Shown piece by piece: positions 32,657-41,129 of a stretch of 64,000 bases of DNA. The number at the start of each line of letters is the position of its first letter. Position 1 is the first letter of the stretch. The notes beneath the pieces were generated by a model, which made no database searches, was not told the DNA's origin, and was given only the letters and a program-made list of their open reading frames with translations. This DNA is from Bacteroidales bacterium. Lineage in GTDB: Bacteria; Bacteroidota; Bacteroidia; Bacteroidales; F082. The position numbers and the translations under genes were made by a program. The stretch spans positions 186,001 through 250,000 of the forward strand of contig JAFRRS010000004.1 of the NCBI GenBank assembly GCA_017427985.1. The letters run 5' to 3'.

Positions 32657-33769
32657 TTAAACAATCCCTTTTTCCCACAACCGCAAGCACATCGGCAGCA
32701 ACCAGCGGTGTCGCATAATCATTTTTTGCAAAAAAAGATGCGTGTGGATGTCGTGTCCGATGCGGTTTTGGAGCAATTTTGAATATTCTTCCGTTGCGGT
32801 TCTTGAGTAATTGCCACTCAACACACATTTTTCAGCGACTTGAGCAGCATAATAACCACTCGCCATTGCGTTGCCGATGCCTCCGCCGGTAACAGGGTCG
32901 ATGAGATTGGCAGCATCGCCGCACACACAGAAATTGTCGCCAAAACAATCGAATTTATCAACGTTATAAGGAATTAAACCTCCTACCAATGGAGAAACGC
33001 TCTTTGCTTCGGCAAAACGTGACCGCAAATTTTCGTCCTCGGCAATCCATTTCTCAAAAACAGAGCGAATATCATCCTTCAAATCTTTCACAAGACAGCC
33101 GAATCCGACATTGGCAGTGCCGTCAGCCATTGGGAAAACCCACAAATATCCCGGGAAGTACTCTTTTTTGAAATACAACTCTATCGTATCGTCTTTCAAA
33201 TCTCTCACCCCTGAATAATACGCGCGCACCGCCACGCCCATTTCAGATTTTTTTAACTTTGACCCCGTCAATTCCCGTGCAATCATTGATGACGCACCAT
33301 TGCAAACCAACAGCATTTTTGCGAAAAACACTTCGCCATTTTTCGAATATAGATAAAATCCATTATCGGTTCGCTCCACCCTACTAATGTCGCAATTTTG
33401 GAAAACTGACACATTTTTTGCGTCTCTTTGCACAAGGGAAAACAAAAAATTATCGAAATCCAAGCGTCTGCAAGTATATCCAAAACTCGTGACATCCATT
33501 GAATACAAGTGGTTTTTATACCCAATCTCGGCCTTCCTTATGCGCATAGTCTTTTGTGTGTCCAAAAATTCTTCAAGATATATTGGATTTATCTCTTTGA
33601 GCGTGTTGATGCTTCTGTCACAAATGCCGTCGCCGCAAATCTTATTTCGCGGAAACGACGATTTTTCGAACAATGCCACAGAACAATTGGAGTTCCGCAA
33701 AGTCAACGCGGCTGAGCATCCTGCAGGACCTGCACCGATTATGGCAATATCAAAGTTTGAAACCATCAT
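32657..33769 (-). CDS. Geranylgeranyl-reductase-family FAD-dependent oxidoreductase
   Basis: This 370-residue flavoprotein has the N-terminal dinucleotide motif FDIAIIGAGPAGCSAALTL, FPRNKICGDGIC near residue 45, and the second FAD motif FCVCGDAANLIDPVTGGGIG. This is the pattern of geranylgeranyl reductase and related enzymes acting on prenyl chains or lipids. The start at 33769 overlaps the stop of the upstream glycosyltransferase by 4 bp; an ATG at 33775 is also possible. It is grouped with a GT2 and an LPG-synthase-like flippase, suggesting a lipid or glycolipid pathway. Confidence 0.88.
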   Translation of the reverse strand: MMVSNFDIAIIGAGPAGCSAALTLRNSNCSVALFEKSSFPRNKICGDGICDRSINTLKEINPIYLEEFLDTQKTMRIRKAEIGYKNHLYSMDVTSFGYTCRRLDFDNFLFSLVQRDAKNVSVFQNCDISRVERTDNGFYLYSKNGEVFFAKMLLVCNGASSMIARELTGSKLKKSEMGVAVRAYYSGVRDLKDDTIELYFKKEYFPGYLWVFPMADGTANVGFGCLVKDLKDDIRSVFEKWIAEDENLRSRFAEAKSVSPLVGGLIPYNVDKFDCFGDNFCVCGDAANLIDPVTGGGIGNAMASGYYAAQVAEKCVLSGNYSRTATEEYSKLLQNRIGHDIHTHLFLQKMIMRHRWLLPMCLRLWEKGIV

Positions 33770-34899
33770 TTCCATCTCACTTTCGAAACCAGCCCTGCAA
33801 CCGCTGTAAACACCACATAAAATGGATAAATGAATTCCAACGGGAACATCCAGAGCATCAGTGTTTGCTGCTTCATGAAACTTGTGATTCGCCTTAAAAT
33901 CGGGAAGTCGATGAGCGCTTTCAAAATGACGTAAAGCACAAAGAAAACCCAAAAAACTTTCATAAAAAACCCTGCTGCGAAAAAGAAAACGATGCTCAAA
34001 TTGAACAGCAACACGATGAGAGCGGTTGCGATGATTTTCCAGTTAGTATAAGCCTTCGTCTTCGACACCCAACGTCTTCTCTGACGGAAAAACGCTTTCA
34101 GATCCGGCATGGTAGCAGTCTTCACAATCGCTTCATTATCAAGGAGAAACTTCACTGAATCGCTGCCATAATGTTTCAAAAACTGTTCCATCAGAAACAT
34201 GTCGTCGCCGGAAGCGATTTTCATGTCAGTACGGTGTTTCTCAACTTTAAGGGCTGCTTTACGGTCGTACATCATGTTGGCGCCGTTGCACATAACCGGC
34301 ATCCCGATGGCTGCTGAACCTGCCGTGCTTGCTATAAGACTCAGATGCTCAAGCACTTGCAGTTTTTCAAACAACGTTTTTGCCGGCGATAAAAGCACAG
34401 GACCGAGCAACATTTTCAGGTCATGGTTCAGGAAATAATCCACCATCACCTCCATCCATCGCGGAGGCAGCTCACAGTCGGCATCCGTCACCATAACCAA
34501 CTCATTTTCAGCGGCATGCAATGCTTGTGAAATGGCTTGTTTTTTGCCAGAACCAGTCGCTTTTAAAACTTTAAGGTTTAATTCAGGGTGGAGAACTTGA
34601 AAATTCTCCAATACCTCACAGGTCTCATCAGTTGAATGATCATCAACAATGATTACCTCGAATTTTTCTTTACTAAATAATTGATTATAAAGCGATTGTA
34701 ATAATTTTTCTATGTTTTTGCCTTCATTTTTTGCAGCGATTAACACAGAAACGTTTTGTTGAGAAGCACGGTCGTGCGTCTCTACCATATGATGCCGGTA
34801 CAACATCAACCCATACGTGAACGCCCCGATGCAAATCAAATACATCGCAGCGAATATCATAATGATATTCAATATGATATGTATGGTTTCAAGACCCAT
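33766..34899 (-). CDS. GT2 family membrane glycosyltransferase
   Basis: This 377-residue protein has an N-terminal membrane helix and a GT-A domain (VSVLIAAKNEGKNIEKLL, IIVDDHSTDET, VTDADCELPPRWME). QRRRWVSKTKAY is the Q-x-x-R-W motif of processive GT2 enzymes, and three membrane helices lie at the C-terminus. The linker between the first helix and the GT domain (VETHDRASQ, around residues 39-47) is encoded by a GTAGAGACG palindromic element at 34758-34785. The gene overlaps the flippase-like gene upstream by 11 bp. Confidence 0.9.
   Translation of the reverse strand: MGLETIHIILNIIMIFAAMYLICIGAFTYGLMLYRHHMVETHDRASQQNVSVLIAAKNEGKNIEKLLQSLYNQLFSKEKFEVIIVDDHSTDETCEVLENFQVLHPELNLKVLKATGSGKKQAISQALHAAENELVMVTDADCELPPRWMEVMVDYFLNHDLKMLLGPVLLSPAKTLFEKLQVLEHLSLIASTAGSAAIGMPVMCNGANMMYDRKAALKVEKHRTDMKIASGDDMFLMEQFLKHYGSDSVKFLLDNEAIVKTATMPDLKAFFRQRRRWVSKTKAYTNWKIIATALIVLLFNLSIVFFFAAGFFMKVFWVFFVLYVILKALIDFPILRRITSFMKQQTLMLWMFPLEFIYPFYVVFTAVAGLVSKVRWK
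34758..34785. repeat. GTAGAGACG palindromic element inside the GT2 gene
   Basis: The arms GTTGAGAAGCACG and CGTGCGTCTCTAC surround GT. Their consensus palindrome would be GTAGAGACGCACG / CGTGCGTCTCTAC, with two mismatches. It is read on the minus strand as Val-Glu-Thr-His-Asp-Arg-Ala-Ser-Gln in the linker before the catalytic domain. Confidence 0.8.
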
Positions 34900-35893
34900 A
34901 ACTGCTTCTGATGAATTTCAATTTACGAATAAAAAACAGTCCGATAATTGCTGGAATTGCGAGGTTATAAAACCACAACATTGTGCTCGCCGAGAACACC
35001 ATCATGCTGAAAGATGTGCTTATTCCCATGATACTCAACCACTTTTCAAAAACAAAGATGCATACCGAGCCACGCACAGCAATTTCTGTAATGGTGATAA
35101 ACGGAATCACTGTCATTAAAAGATACGTGAACATGATAGAAATCATTGCCTCAAAATAATAAAGCGGCACATTGAAAGCCCAAATGAGCAGCACAAACTG
35201 GAACGAATATACAATGTATTTAGCTATTGCAAGCAACAAAATCCGAAACAAATCTTTTTTTGAAAAGCTGTCGAAAATCTCCATGTAATTTTCAACTCTT
35301 GGTCGCCATTTTTTAGGGATCAGACGCTTGAAGTAAATCAGAGTTTTAATATTGAAATAAAACAGAAAACCTAATATCAAGACTATCAACGAGATAGCGC
35401 CAGCGTAAAACTGTCCTGCACCTTTGCAAAAGAAAACCCATGCTAAGCATCCAAGACTCACCGTGACAAGCATCTGCGCGATGTTTCCAACGAAAGTGAG
35501 CATCGCCGCTTTGATTCTGTTGCCGTTTTCAAGAATGAAAATCCTGCCGAGGAAATCGCCGGTTCGGTTCGGAAACATCATTCCTGCAGTGATTCCAGTG
35601 AAGATCGCCATGTAAGCTTTTCTGAACGGAATTTTTTCGATTGGCAGTATCGATTTCTGCCATTTTTGCGTTTCTAAAGCCATATTGAGCGGCATCAAAA
35701 CTAAAGCCAGAGCCATCAGAAGCACGTTTTTCGTCGACGAGAACGATGTTTTCACCGACTCCCACATTTCAGCAACGTCTTGATTCTTAATGATTTTCAT
35801 ATAAAGAACCCAGCATCCGGCAATGACAATGAGAATTTTTATCGCCGTTTCAGCGAATTTTCTTATTTTTGCATTATGTGAAAGTTGTCCCAT
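34889..35893 (-). CDS. LPG-synthase-TM (UPF0104) family membrane protein
   Basis: This 334-residue protein has about eight membrane helices with motifs typical of the lysylphosphatidylglycerol-synthase transmembrane family (PF03706): MALVLMPLNMALETQKWQKS and FTGITAGMMFPNRTGDFLGRIF. Such proteins flip or modify lipids and lack the MprF synthase domain here. It is the first gene of a three-gene overlapping run with the GT2 and the geranylgeranyl-reductase-like enzyme. A TATCTTTGC promoter box lies directly upstream on the minus strand. Confidence 0.85.
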   Translation of the reverse strand: MGQLSHNAKIRKFAETAIKILIVIAGCWVLYMKIIKNQDVAEMWESVKTSFSSTKNVLLMALALVLMPLNMALETQKWQKSILPIEKIPFRKAYMAIFTGITAGMMFPNRTGDFLGRIFILENGNRIKAAMLTFVGNIAQMLVTVSLGCLAWVFFCKGAGQFYAGAISLIVLILGFLFYFNIKTLIYFKRLIPKKWRPRVENYMEIFDSFSKKDLFRILLLAIAKYIVYSFQFVLLIWAFNVPLYYFEAMISIMFTYLLMTVIPFITITEIAVRGSVCIFVFEKWLSIMGISTSFSMMVFSASTMLWFYNLAIPAIIGLFFIRKLKFIRSSYGS

Positions 35894-35916
35894 TCAGACT
35901 GCAAAGATAAGAATTT

Positions 35917-36510
35917 TTGAAAAGTGAACGAATAATATTAGGTATCGACCCGGGAACTATGGTGATGGGTTACGGTCTCATCCTTCAGAGAGGCAGGGAC
36001 CTGAGTATGCTCCGAATGGGCGTTTTGAAGTTGGCAAAGCTTGATAATCAACCACTTAAACTGAAAAGAATCTTTGAGCGCGTTCTCGAAATCATTGACG
36101 AATATCATCCTGATGAACTTGCAATTGAAGCTCCGTTCTTCGGAAAAAACGTGCAGTCGATGCTGAAACTGGGTCGCGCCCAAGGGGTTGCTATGGCGGC
36201 TGCCCTTTATCGCGACATCCCTATTTTCGAGTATTCCCCGCGTAAAATAAAACAGTCGATAACCGGCAACGGCGCCGCCTCAAAAGAGCAGGTCGCGGCA
36301 ATGGTACAGAAACTCTGCAACTTCACCGAACATCCCGACTACCTTGACGCCACCGACGCCATGGCTGCAGCGGTATGCCACAGCTTCCAAAACCAATTCA
36401 ATATCGTTGGCGGAACCGACGACCCGAAACTGCCGAAAATACCGAAAGGCAAGAAAAGCTACGGCGGATGGGCCGCCTTTTTGGAGCAGAATCCTGACAA
36501 GAAAATCTGA
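35917..36510 (+). CDS. ruvC: Holliday junction endonuclease RuvC
   Basis: This 197-residue protein has the catalytic acidic residues Asp in ILGIDPGTMVMGYG, Glu in ELAIEAPFFGKNVQSMLKLG, and the pair in YLDATDAMAAAVCH. It resolves Holliday junctions with RuvAB. It uses a TTG start at 35917; the in-sequence GTG at 35924 is out of frame and no ATG is available. It is divergent from the LPG-synthase-like gene. Confidence 0.96.
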   Translation: MKSERIILGIDPGTMVMGYGLILQRGRDLSMLRMGVLKLAKLDNQPLKLKRIFERVLEIIDEYHPDELAIEAPFFGKNVQSMLKLGRAQGVAMAAALYRDIPIFEYSPRKIKQSITGNGAASKEQVAAMVQKLCNFTEHPDYLDATDAMAAAVCHSFQNQFNIVGGTDDPKLPKIPKGKKSYGGWAAFLEQNPDKKI

Positions 36511-36566
36511 AAAACATTGAGATAAAAATATTTTTGCCAAAAATGCTGTCCATTACAAAAATTTAG

Positions 36567-36575
36567 TATTTTTGC
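36567..36575 (+). promoter_or_regulatory. -7 box TATTTTTGC of tRNA-Pro
   Basis: TATTTTTGC lies 20 nt before the mature 5' end of the tRNA, with TTTTTG (36531-36536) further upstream. Confidence 0.5.
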
Positions 36576-36595
36576 AGTCCGAAATTATGTCGGTT

Positions 36596-36669
36596 CGGGA
36601 TGTAGCGCAGCCCGGTAGCGCGCTTCGTTCGGGACGAAGAGGCCGCAAGTTCGAATCTTGTCATCCCGA
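36596..36669 (+). tRNA. tRNA-Pro (anticodon CGG)
   Basis: This 74-nt cloverleaf has acceptor stem CGGGATG/CATCCCG with discriminator A, a D-arm AGCGCAGCCCGGTAGCGC, and the anticodon stem CTTCG/CGAAG around the loop TTCGGGA, giving anticodon CGG. The T-arm contains TTCGAAT. CCA is not encoded, as usual for this phylum. The apparent plus-strand ORF across it is the familiar spurious translation of a tRNA. Confidence 0.97.
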
Positions 36670-36674
36670 CATTG

Positions 36675-36702
36675 AAAATCAGCTCAAAAGGCTGATTTTT
36701 TT
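36675..36702 (+). terminator. Rho-independent terminator of tRNA-Pro
   Basis: AAATCAGC and GCTGATTT form a stem around TCAAAAG, followed by a run of seven T. It ends directly before the stop codon of the small minus-strand lipoprotein gene. Confidence 0.8.
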
Positions 36703-36703
36703 G

Positions 36704-36847
36704 TTAACGCCACCTTGTACAATCACAGTTGTTTCTGTTGCTTCCTTTTCTATGATATTGGGAGTTGGCAGTCGCGCACGACGCGAAAACCACAGCCGCC
36801 AGCGTGATTATTGCCAAAAAACGTAAGATATATTTGCTTTTTCTCAT
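36704..36847 (-). CDS. Tiny lipoprotein (47 residues)
   Basis: The minus strand from ATG 36847 reads MRKSKYILRFLAIITLAAVV, then the lipobox FASC, then a short hydrophilic tail ATANSQYHRKGSNRNN, ending CDCTRWR. Only about 24 residues remain after lipidation, with two cysteines in CDC. It is too short for automatic calling but has a clean signal and lipobox. It lies 13 bp downstream of the M23 peptidase start region in the opposite order, as a minus-strand gene after the M23 operon's first gene. The function is unknown. Confidence 0.6.
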   Translation of the reverse strand: MRKSKYILRFLAIITLAAVVFASCATANSQYHRKGSNRNNCDCTRWR

Positions 36848-36860
36848 AGTTTCATATCTT

Positions 36861-38036
36861 TTACCTCAGCCATTTTTCAGGATTCGTGTTGTTTTTGTCG
36901 CTCCATAACTCAAAATGCAGCGTCGTGGCGTTGTCGGTGGCTCCTGTGTGAATCAGCCCGAGCTTCTCCCCTGTCTTCACTTTGTCGCCCGACTTCACAT
37001 AAACCTTGTCCAAATTCGCGTAAAGCGTGAAATACAAGCCATGTCGAACCATCACCACATTGGTTGAGCCAGTGTTGAAAACGGTCGAGACCTGCCCGTC
37101 GAAAACGCACAAGGCGTTGGAGCCTTGGTCGGTCGTTATGTCGATACCGTTGTTGAAAACAACTACTTTCGATTGCGTAGGGTGTGGCTGGTTGCCGTAT
37201 TTCTTTGTCACCACGCCACTCGCCACCGGCCACGGAAGCATACCTTTATTGTTTTCAAAATTAGCTGAGAGTTTTTCGTCGATAGTGGCGTTGGCTTTGC
37301 GTTTCGCAACCTCTTCCTCGATGATTTTCTTGATTTTAGCCTGCAAATCCTTTGTCTCTTTCTGCTTTTTGTCTATGTCTTTTTTTATGTCTTTTTCCTT
37401 CTTTTTAAGCTTTGCAATTTTGTCGTTGAGCTGTTTTTTGTCTTTGTTAAGCTCTTCCCTTTCCTTTTTCTGTGTGTTGTTCAGCTTCTCGATACGTTTT
37501 TTGTCATCTTCGTTTTTCGAGATTCTTTTCTTGATATCGTGTTTTGTGTTGTCGATTTCTTTCATTTTATGCTGAAGCAACTCCTTGAATTGTTGGATGT
37601 AACGGAGTCTTCTGATTGCCTGGTTGAAGTCTTCCGACGAGAAAATGAAGAGTAGATTGTTGAGATTGTTTCTGTTTTTATAGCTTATAACAAGAAGCTC
37701 GGCGTATTCATTACGGTTTTTCTCAAGCTCGTTTTCCAACGATTTTATGTCGCTTTTGTAAGCTTTTGTCTCCTTGTTTAGGATTGAAAGCTGCTTGTTG
37801 TAAGTGTTGATAAGGTCGTCTCTTTTCTTAATCTGAACTTGAAGAAGCTCTATCTCGCGCAGTGTCGTCTCCTTGTTTTGCGATGTCTTTTTCAAAAGAT
37901 TTTGTGAGGTCTTTATGTCCGACTGCAATTTCTTGACTTGACTTTCCAACTCGTTGACTGTCTGTGCAATACATCCCGACGAGATGATGAAAACCATCAA
38001 AAACAAAGCTATCGGATATGTGACTTTTCTAATCAT
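36861..38036 (-). CDS. EnvC-like murein hydrolase activator, M23 (LytM) domain
   Basis: This 391-residue protein has a signal peptide, then an extended Lys/Glu-rich coiled coil (about residues 25-250). A C-terminal LytM/M23 domain follows (ATKKYGNQPHPTQ-like, VMVRHGLYFTLYANLDKVYVKSGDKVKTG, then TLHFELW). The HxH motif survives as LHFE, but the first zinc-ligand motif appears modified (NGIDITTDQG), consistent with EnvC-type non-catalytic activators of amidases. It is the last gene of the conserved dut-TPR-DUF4292-M23 run and overlaps DUF4292 by 4 bp. Confidence 0.9.
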   Translation of the reverse strand: MIRKVTYPIALFLMVFIISSGCIAQTVNELESQVKKLQSDIKTSQNLLKKTSQNKETTLREIELLQVQIKKRDDLINTYNKQLSILNKETKAYKSDIKSLENELEKNRNEYAELLVISYKNRNNLNNLLFIFSSEDFNQAIRRLRYIQQFKELLQHKMKEIDNTKHDIKKRISKNEDDKKRIEKLNNTQKKEREELNKDKKQLNDKIAKLKKKEKDIKKDIDKKQKETKDLQAKIKKIIEEEVAKRKANATIDEKLSANFENNKGMLPWPVASGVVTKKYGNQPHPTQSKVVVFNNGIDITTDQGSNALCVFDGQVSTVFNTGSTNVVMVRHGLYFTLYANLDKVYVKSGDKVKTGEKLGLIHTGATDNATTLHFELWSDKNNTNPEKWLR

Positions 38037-38857
38037 TTGAAAATTCTCTCATATTTTTTGGGAACGTTGAAAATGTATTCAATATTATCATCGGTGGAGA
38101 TATTTGAATAGTTTATGGTGGCTTTCAGATAATAGTCTCCATGTATGCTGATGCTGATTTTTGTAGGGATATATTTTTCGTTAACTTTAACAAAATCAGA
38201 ATAGTTCAGCTCGATTTTACGTTTGCTGTCGTTGTATTCCTTGATGTTGTATTTTGTAATTTTGAATAATTGCGGATCAATCCAAAGCTCTTTCATCAGC
38301 ACTTTCCAGTTGTCTTCCTTGTGTTTTATTGATTTTTTTAATTTATTGGAAATCAACAGATTATATTTACCATCGTCTATTTCAACTTTATAATTGTCAC
38401 TGTCTCGAAGATTTATGTCATTGCCGATAAGCACCGATTGGACGAACTTGATGGACGTTATCATTGGCGAAATATCATTGAAGGCCGTGATGTCTTCGTA
38501 CAAGTAGGTTTTTTCGGTTCGGTTAAGGAAAAACACAGAGTCTGGAGAAATTTTCATGCGAATCACCTCAAGGCCAAGCGGCAGCGAGATGCTTGTCCAG
38601 ATGATGCTGTCTTTTTTCATCCTCAGCTGTCCTTTCACGTTGAGATTCTTGTCTTTAGTCTCGATTTTCACATTTATTTTCGCCTGAAAATTGTCAAACT
38701 CAAACTCGTTTTGCTCCACCTCTTTGATAAGTCTGTTGGCTGTAAACTCCCGCAGACTCGTCTTCGTAATGGCTTTCTTCGACGAGCAGCTTGTGCTGAA
38801 AAACGGCAAAACCGCTAAAAGACTGAATATCAGTAATATATGAAATTTTCTATTCAT
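38033..38857 (-). CDS. DUF4292 family lipoprotein
   Basis: This 274-residue protein has a lipobox (FFSTSCSSKK) and a LolA/LolB-like beta-rich body: NFQAKINVKIETKDKNLNVKG, SIIWTSISLPLGLEVIRMKI and the C-terminal YIPTKISISIHGDYYLKATI. It matches DUF4292 and is encoded in its standard place between the TPR and M23 proteins. The likely site is the outer membrane; a lipoprotein-handling role is an inference from the fold. Confidence 0.9.
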   Translation of the reverse strand: MNRKFHILLIFSLLAVLPFFSTSCSSKKAITKTSLREFTANRLIKEVEQNEFEFDNFQAKINVKIETKDKNLNVKGQLRMKKDSIIWTSISLPLGLEVIRMKISPDSVFFLNRTEKTYLYEDITAFNDISPMITSIKFVQSVLIGNDINLRDSDNYKVEIDDGKYNLLISNKLKKSIKHKEDNWKVLMKELWIDPQLFKITKYNIKEYNDSKRKIELNYSDFVKVNEKYIPTKISISIHGDYYLKATINYSNISTDDNIEYIFNVPKKYERIFK

Positions 38858-40577
38858 AAAGTTTTTCTTCGATTATCTTCTGTTCAAGGAATTCTGAAAC
38901 CTCGCCACCTGCTTTCTTGGCTTTTTTCCAGTTCTTGACAGCGTTTTTTGTGTCTCCAAGTTTAAATAAAATATCTCCAAGATGTTCATAATTAACGCCT
39001 TGTGGCTTTTTATCATACTTGAAAACTTTCTCCATGTATTTTTTCGCCTCTTCGTAACGACCCAATTTATACAAAACCCAGGCATAAGTGTCGAGATAAG
39101 TGGCGTTTTTCGGCTCGGCTTTTATTGTCTTCTCTGACATCTGCAAAGCGCGTTCAAGATCTTTATTATCAAGCGATAAATAATAGGCATAGTTGTTCAA
39201 AACATAGATGTTGTCTGGTTTTGAGCGCAGAACCCTGTCGTATGCTTCGTATGATTTTTCAATGTTTTTCAATTGATTATATGTGTCGCCGATATATGTG
39301 TCAAAATCTGCAGTGAGATCTTTGTTAGCTGAGAATTTTCTTCCTTTTTCAAGAACGTTAACCGTAGCTTCATAATCTTTAATGTTAAACAACCCAATTC
39401 CTTTAAACAAATAAAACAAAGGCTGTTCCGGGTAAAGTGTTATAGCTTTGTCAGTTGTGTTAATAAGATCTTGATAATCATGAAGTTCAATGTTGCATAA
39501 TGAAAGTTGGTAAAGTGTGGCAAAGTTGGTTGTTTCACGCTCTAAACATTGTGTATAAAACTCTTTTGCTTTGTTGTATTCATTTTTATTGTAATAAACT
39601 GTAGCAATAATGTAATAGCCTATCGATTTGTCAGGATATGTTTCAAGAAATGCGCGTCCTGCTTTTTCAACATCTTCTAAATTTGTGCTATTGTTTTGTT
39701 TCTCAAACCAGAAATCATAGATTTGTGACTTTGTTTCAAAATCCAGATTTTTGTTTTTTATAGCTGTTACAAATTCATCAAATGCTTTGTCGATTTCGCC
39801 AATGCTCTGATAATAATCCATCAAAGAAACGTTGATATATTTGTCTTCTGGGTCTAATTCCTTGATTTTCAGATATTGTTGATAAGCGTCTTTGTCGCGT
39901 TTTGCCTTGCGGTAAGCTTCGGCGAGCATGGCTCTGTAGCGGGTGTTGTCAGGCATAAACTCAACGAGATTCTCCAATTCGGATATGACTTTGTCTTTTT
40001 TGCCTTGGTCGCTGTAAACCTGAATCTTTTGAAGGAAAATCTGCTCATTTTTTCCGAGTAGTTTTTCAATGGTGTCAAGTTTTTCAAGCAATTTGTCATA
40101 TTCGCCGTAGGTTATGAGCGCACCGATATAATCTTCAAGATATTCCAGATTTTCAGGGTCTTTTTCAAGAAGTTTGTCATAAATCTGTATGAAAGCTTTG
40201 TAATCGGAGTTTTGAAGATACAATTTCGCCAGTCTTATCTGGTACCATTTGTTGTCAGGTTTCAGGTTTGCCGCCTGTTTTATCATCGACAACGCCTCGC
40301 CATAGCGGTTGTTTTTATGATACAATGCCGAAAGCTCATACATGCTTGCGTCGTCGTCTTTGAAAAATCGCAATGCCTGCTCGAAGTTCCAGATGGCAAC
40401 TTCATAATTCTCGTTATATTTCGCCTCAATGCCTTTTGAGAAGTACTCCGCATTCTTTGCCAAGTCCTGCTTCACCTCAATGGTATCATTCGGTGCCTCT
40501 CCAACGACCTCGCTTTGCGCGAAAGCGTTGCTTAATAGCGTAAAACAGAAAAGTGATATTAAAAACTTTTTCATCAT
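38850..40577 (-). CDS. Secreted tetratricopeptide-repeat protein
   Basis: This 575-residue protein has a signal peptide (FLISLFCFTLLSNAFAQ) and about 13 TPR units throughout, for example YEVAIWNFEQALRFF, KEFYTQCLERETTNFATLY and RYEEAKKYMEKVFKYDKKP. It is the usual TPR member of the dut-TPR-DUF4292-M23 envelope cluster and overlaps DUF4292 by 8 bp. It probably acts as a periplasmic scaffold. An ATG at 40574 is an equally plausible start. Confidence 0.92.
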   Translation of the reverse strand: MMKKFLISLFCFTLLSNAFAQSEVVGEAPNDTIEVKQDLAKNAEYFSKGIEAKYNENYEVAIWNFEQALRFFKDDDASMYELSALYHKNNRYGEALSMIKQAANLKPDNKWYQIRLAKLYLQNSDYKAFIQIYDKLLEKDPENLEYLEDYIGALITYGEYDKLLEKLDTIEKLLGKNEQIFLQKIQVYSDQGKKDKVISELENLVEFMPDNTRYRAMLAEAYRKAKRDKDAYQQYLKIKELDPEDKYINVSLMDYYQSIGEIDKAFDEFVTAIKNKNLDFETKSQIYDFWFEKQNNSTNLEDVEKAGRAFLETYPDKSIGYYIIATVYYNKNEYNKAKEFYTQCLERETTNFATLYQLSLCNIELHDYQDLINTTDKAITLYPEQPLFYLFKGIGLFNIKDYEATVNVLEKGRKFSANKDLTADFDTYIGDTYNQLKNIEKSYEAYDRVLRSKPDNIYVLNNYAYYLSLDNKDLERALQMSEKTIKAEPKNATYLDTYAWVLYKLGRYEEAKKYMEKVFKYDKKPQGVNYEHLGDILFKLGDTKNAVKNWKKAKKAGGEVSEFLEQKIIEEKLYE

Positions 40578-40632
40578 TTTATTTTTCTATGTTATTCATT
40601 TTGAGAGTCTTAATTGGTAGAGGATTTCTCGA

Positions 40633-40694
40633 ATCCACTTCGTTGCGCTCGAAATGACGAGGCTTTGTCATTCCGAGCGAAGCGAGGAATCTCG
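40633..40694. repeat. Dispersed CTCGCTTCGCTCG/GAGCGAAGCGAG-type composite repeat
   Basis: The left half TTTCTCGAATCCACTTCG, then TTGCGCTCGAAATGAC, and the right half GTCATTCCGAGCGAAGCGAG, then GAATCTCG, form an imperfect inverted pair around GAGGCTTT. Each half corresponds to a dispersed repeat seen in many bacterial assemblies. It lies between the TPR gene start and the dut stop codon. Confidence 0.75.
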
Positions 40695-41129
40695 TTATTT
40701 CCCTGTATGTCCGAAGCCTCCGGCACCGCGTTCTGTATCGCTAAGCGTCTCAACCTCAACAACTTCCATCTGTTCGCATTTGGCAATGACAAGTTGTGCA
40801 ATCCTGTCGCCGCTCTTAATAACGAAATCGTTTTCCGAAAGGTTGATCAAAATCACCTTCACCTCTCCCCTATAGTCGGCGTCGATTGTGCCTGGTGAAT
40901 TCAAAACAGTGATGCCGTTCTTTATCGCCAAACCGCTGCGTGGCCGCACCTGCCCTTCAAATCCTACAGGAATCTCCATAAAAAGTCCCGTTGGCACCAA
41001 AACACGCTGCATTGGCTTTATAACTAATTCACCGTCAGAGAGATACGCCCTCAAATCCATTCCTGCCGAGTTGACGGTTTCGTATCCTGGCAATGCGTTG
41101 TCCGATTTGTTAACAATCTGTAATTTCAT
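40695..41129 (-). CDS. dut: Deoxyuridine 5'-triphosphate nucleotidohydrolase
   Basis: This 144-residue trimeric dUTPase has motif 1 [10 protein letters not shown], motif 2 [11 protein letters not shown], motif 3 [17 protein letters not shown] and motif 5 [12 protein letters not shown]. It hydrolyses dUTP to dUMP. It overlaps the flippase gene upstream by 4 bp. Confidence 0.97.
   Translation of the reverse strand: MKLQIVNKSDNALPGYETVNSAGMDLRAYLSDGELVIKPMQRVLVPTGLFMEIPVGFEGQVRPRSGLAIKNGITVLNSPGTIDADYRGEVKVILINLSENDFVIKSGDRIAQLVIAKCEQMEVVEVETLSDTERGAGGFGHTGK

Noticed and set aside
33395-33425. GCAAAGAGACGCAAAAAATGTGTC in the geranylgeranyl-reductase-like gene as another GAGACG palindrome
   Set aside because: Only one half resembles the element; the second arm is missing, so chance similarity is more likely.
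33770-33952. Longer start for the geranylgeranyl-reductase-like gene
   Set aside because: The extra 61 codons overlap the glycosyltransferase coding sequence and precede the FAD-binding motif; the ATGA overlap at 33769 is the natural start.
36572-36826. Plus-strand ORF of 84 codons beginning [21 protein letters not shown]
   Set aside because: It is the standard false translation across a tRNA gene ([19 protein letters not shown]) and ends in low-quality sequence.
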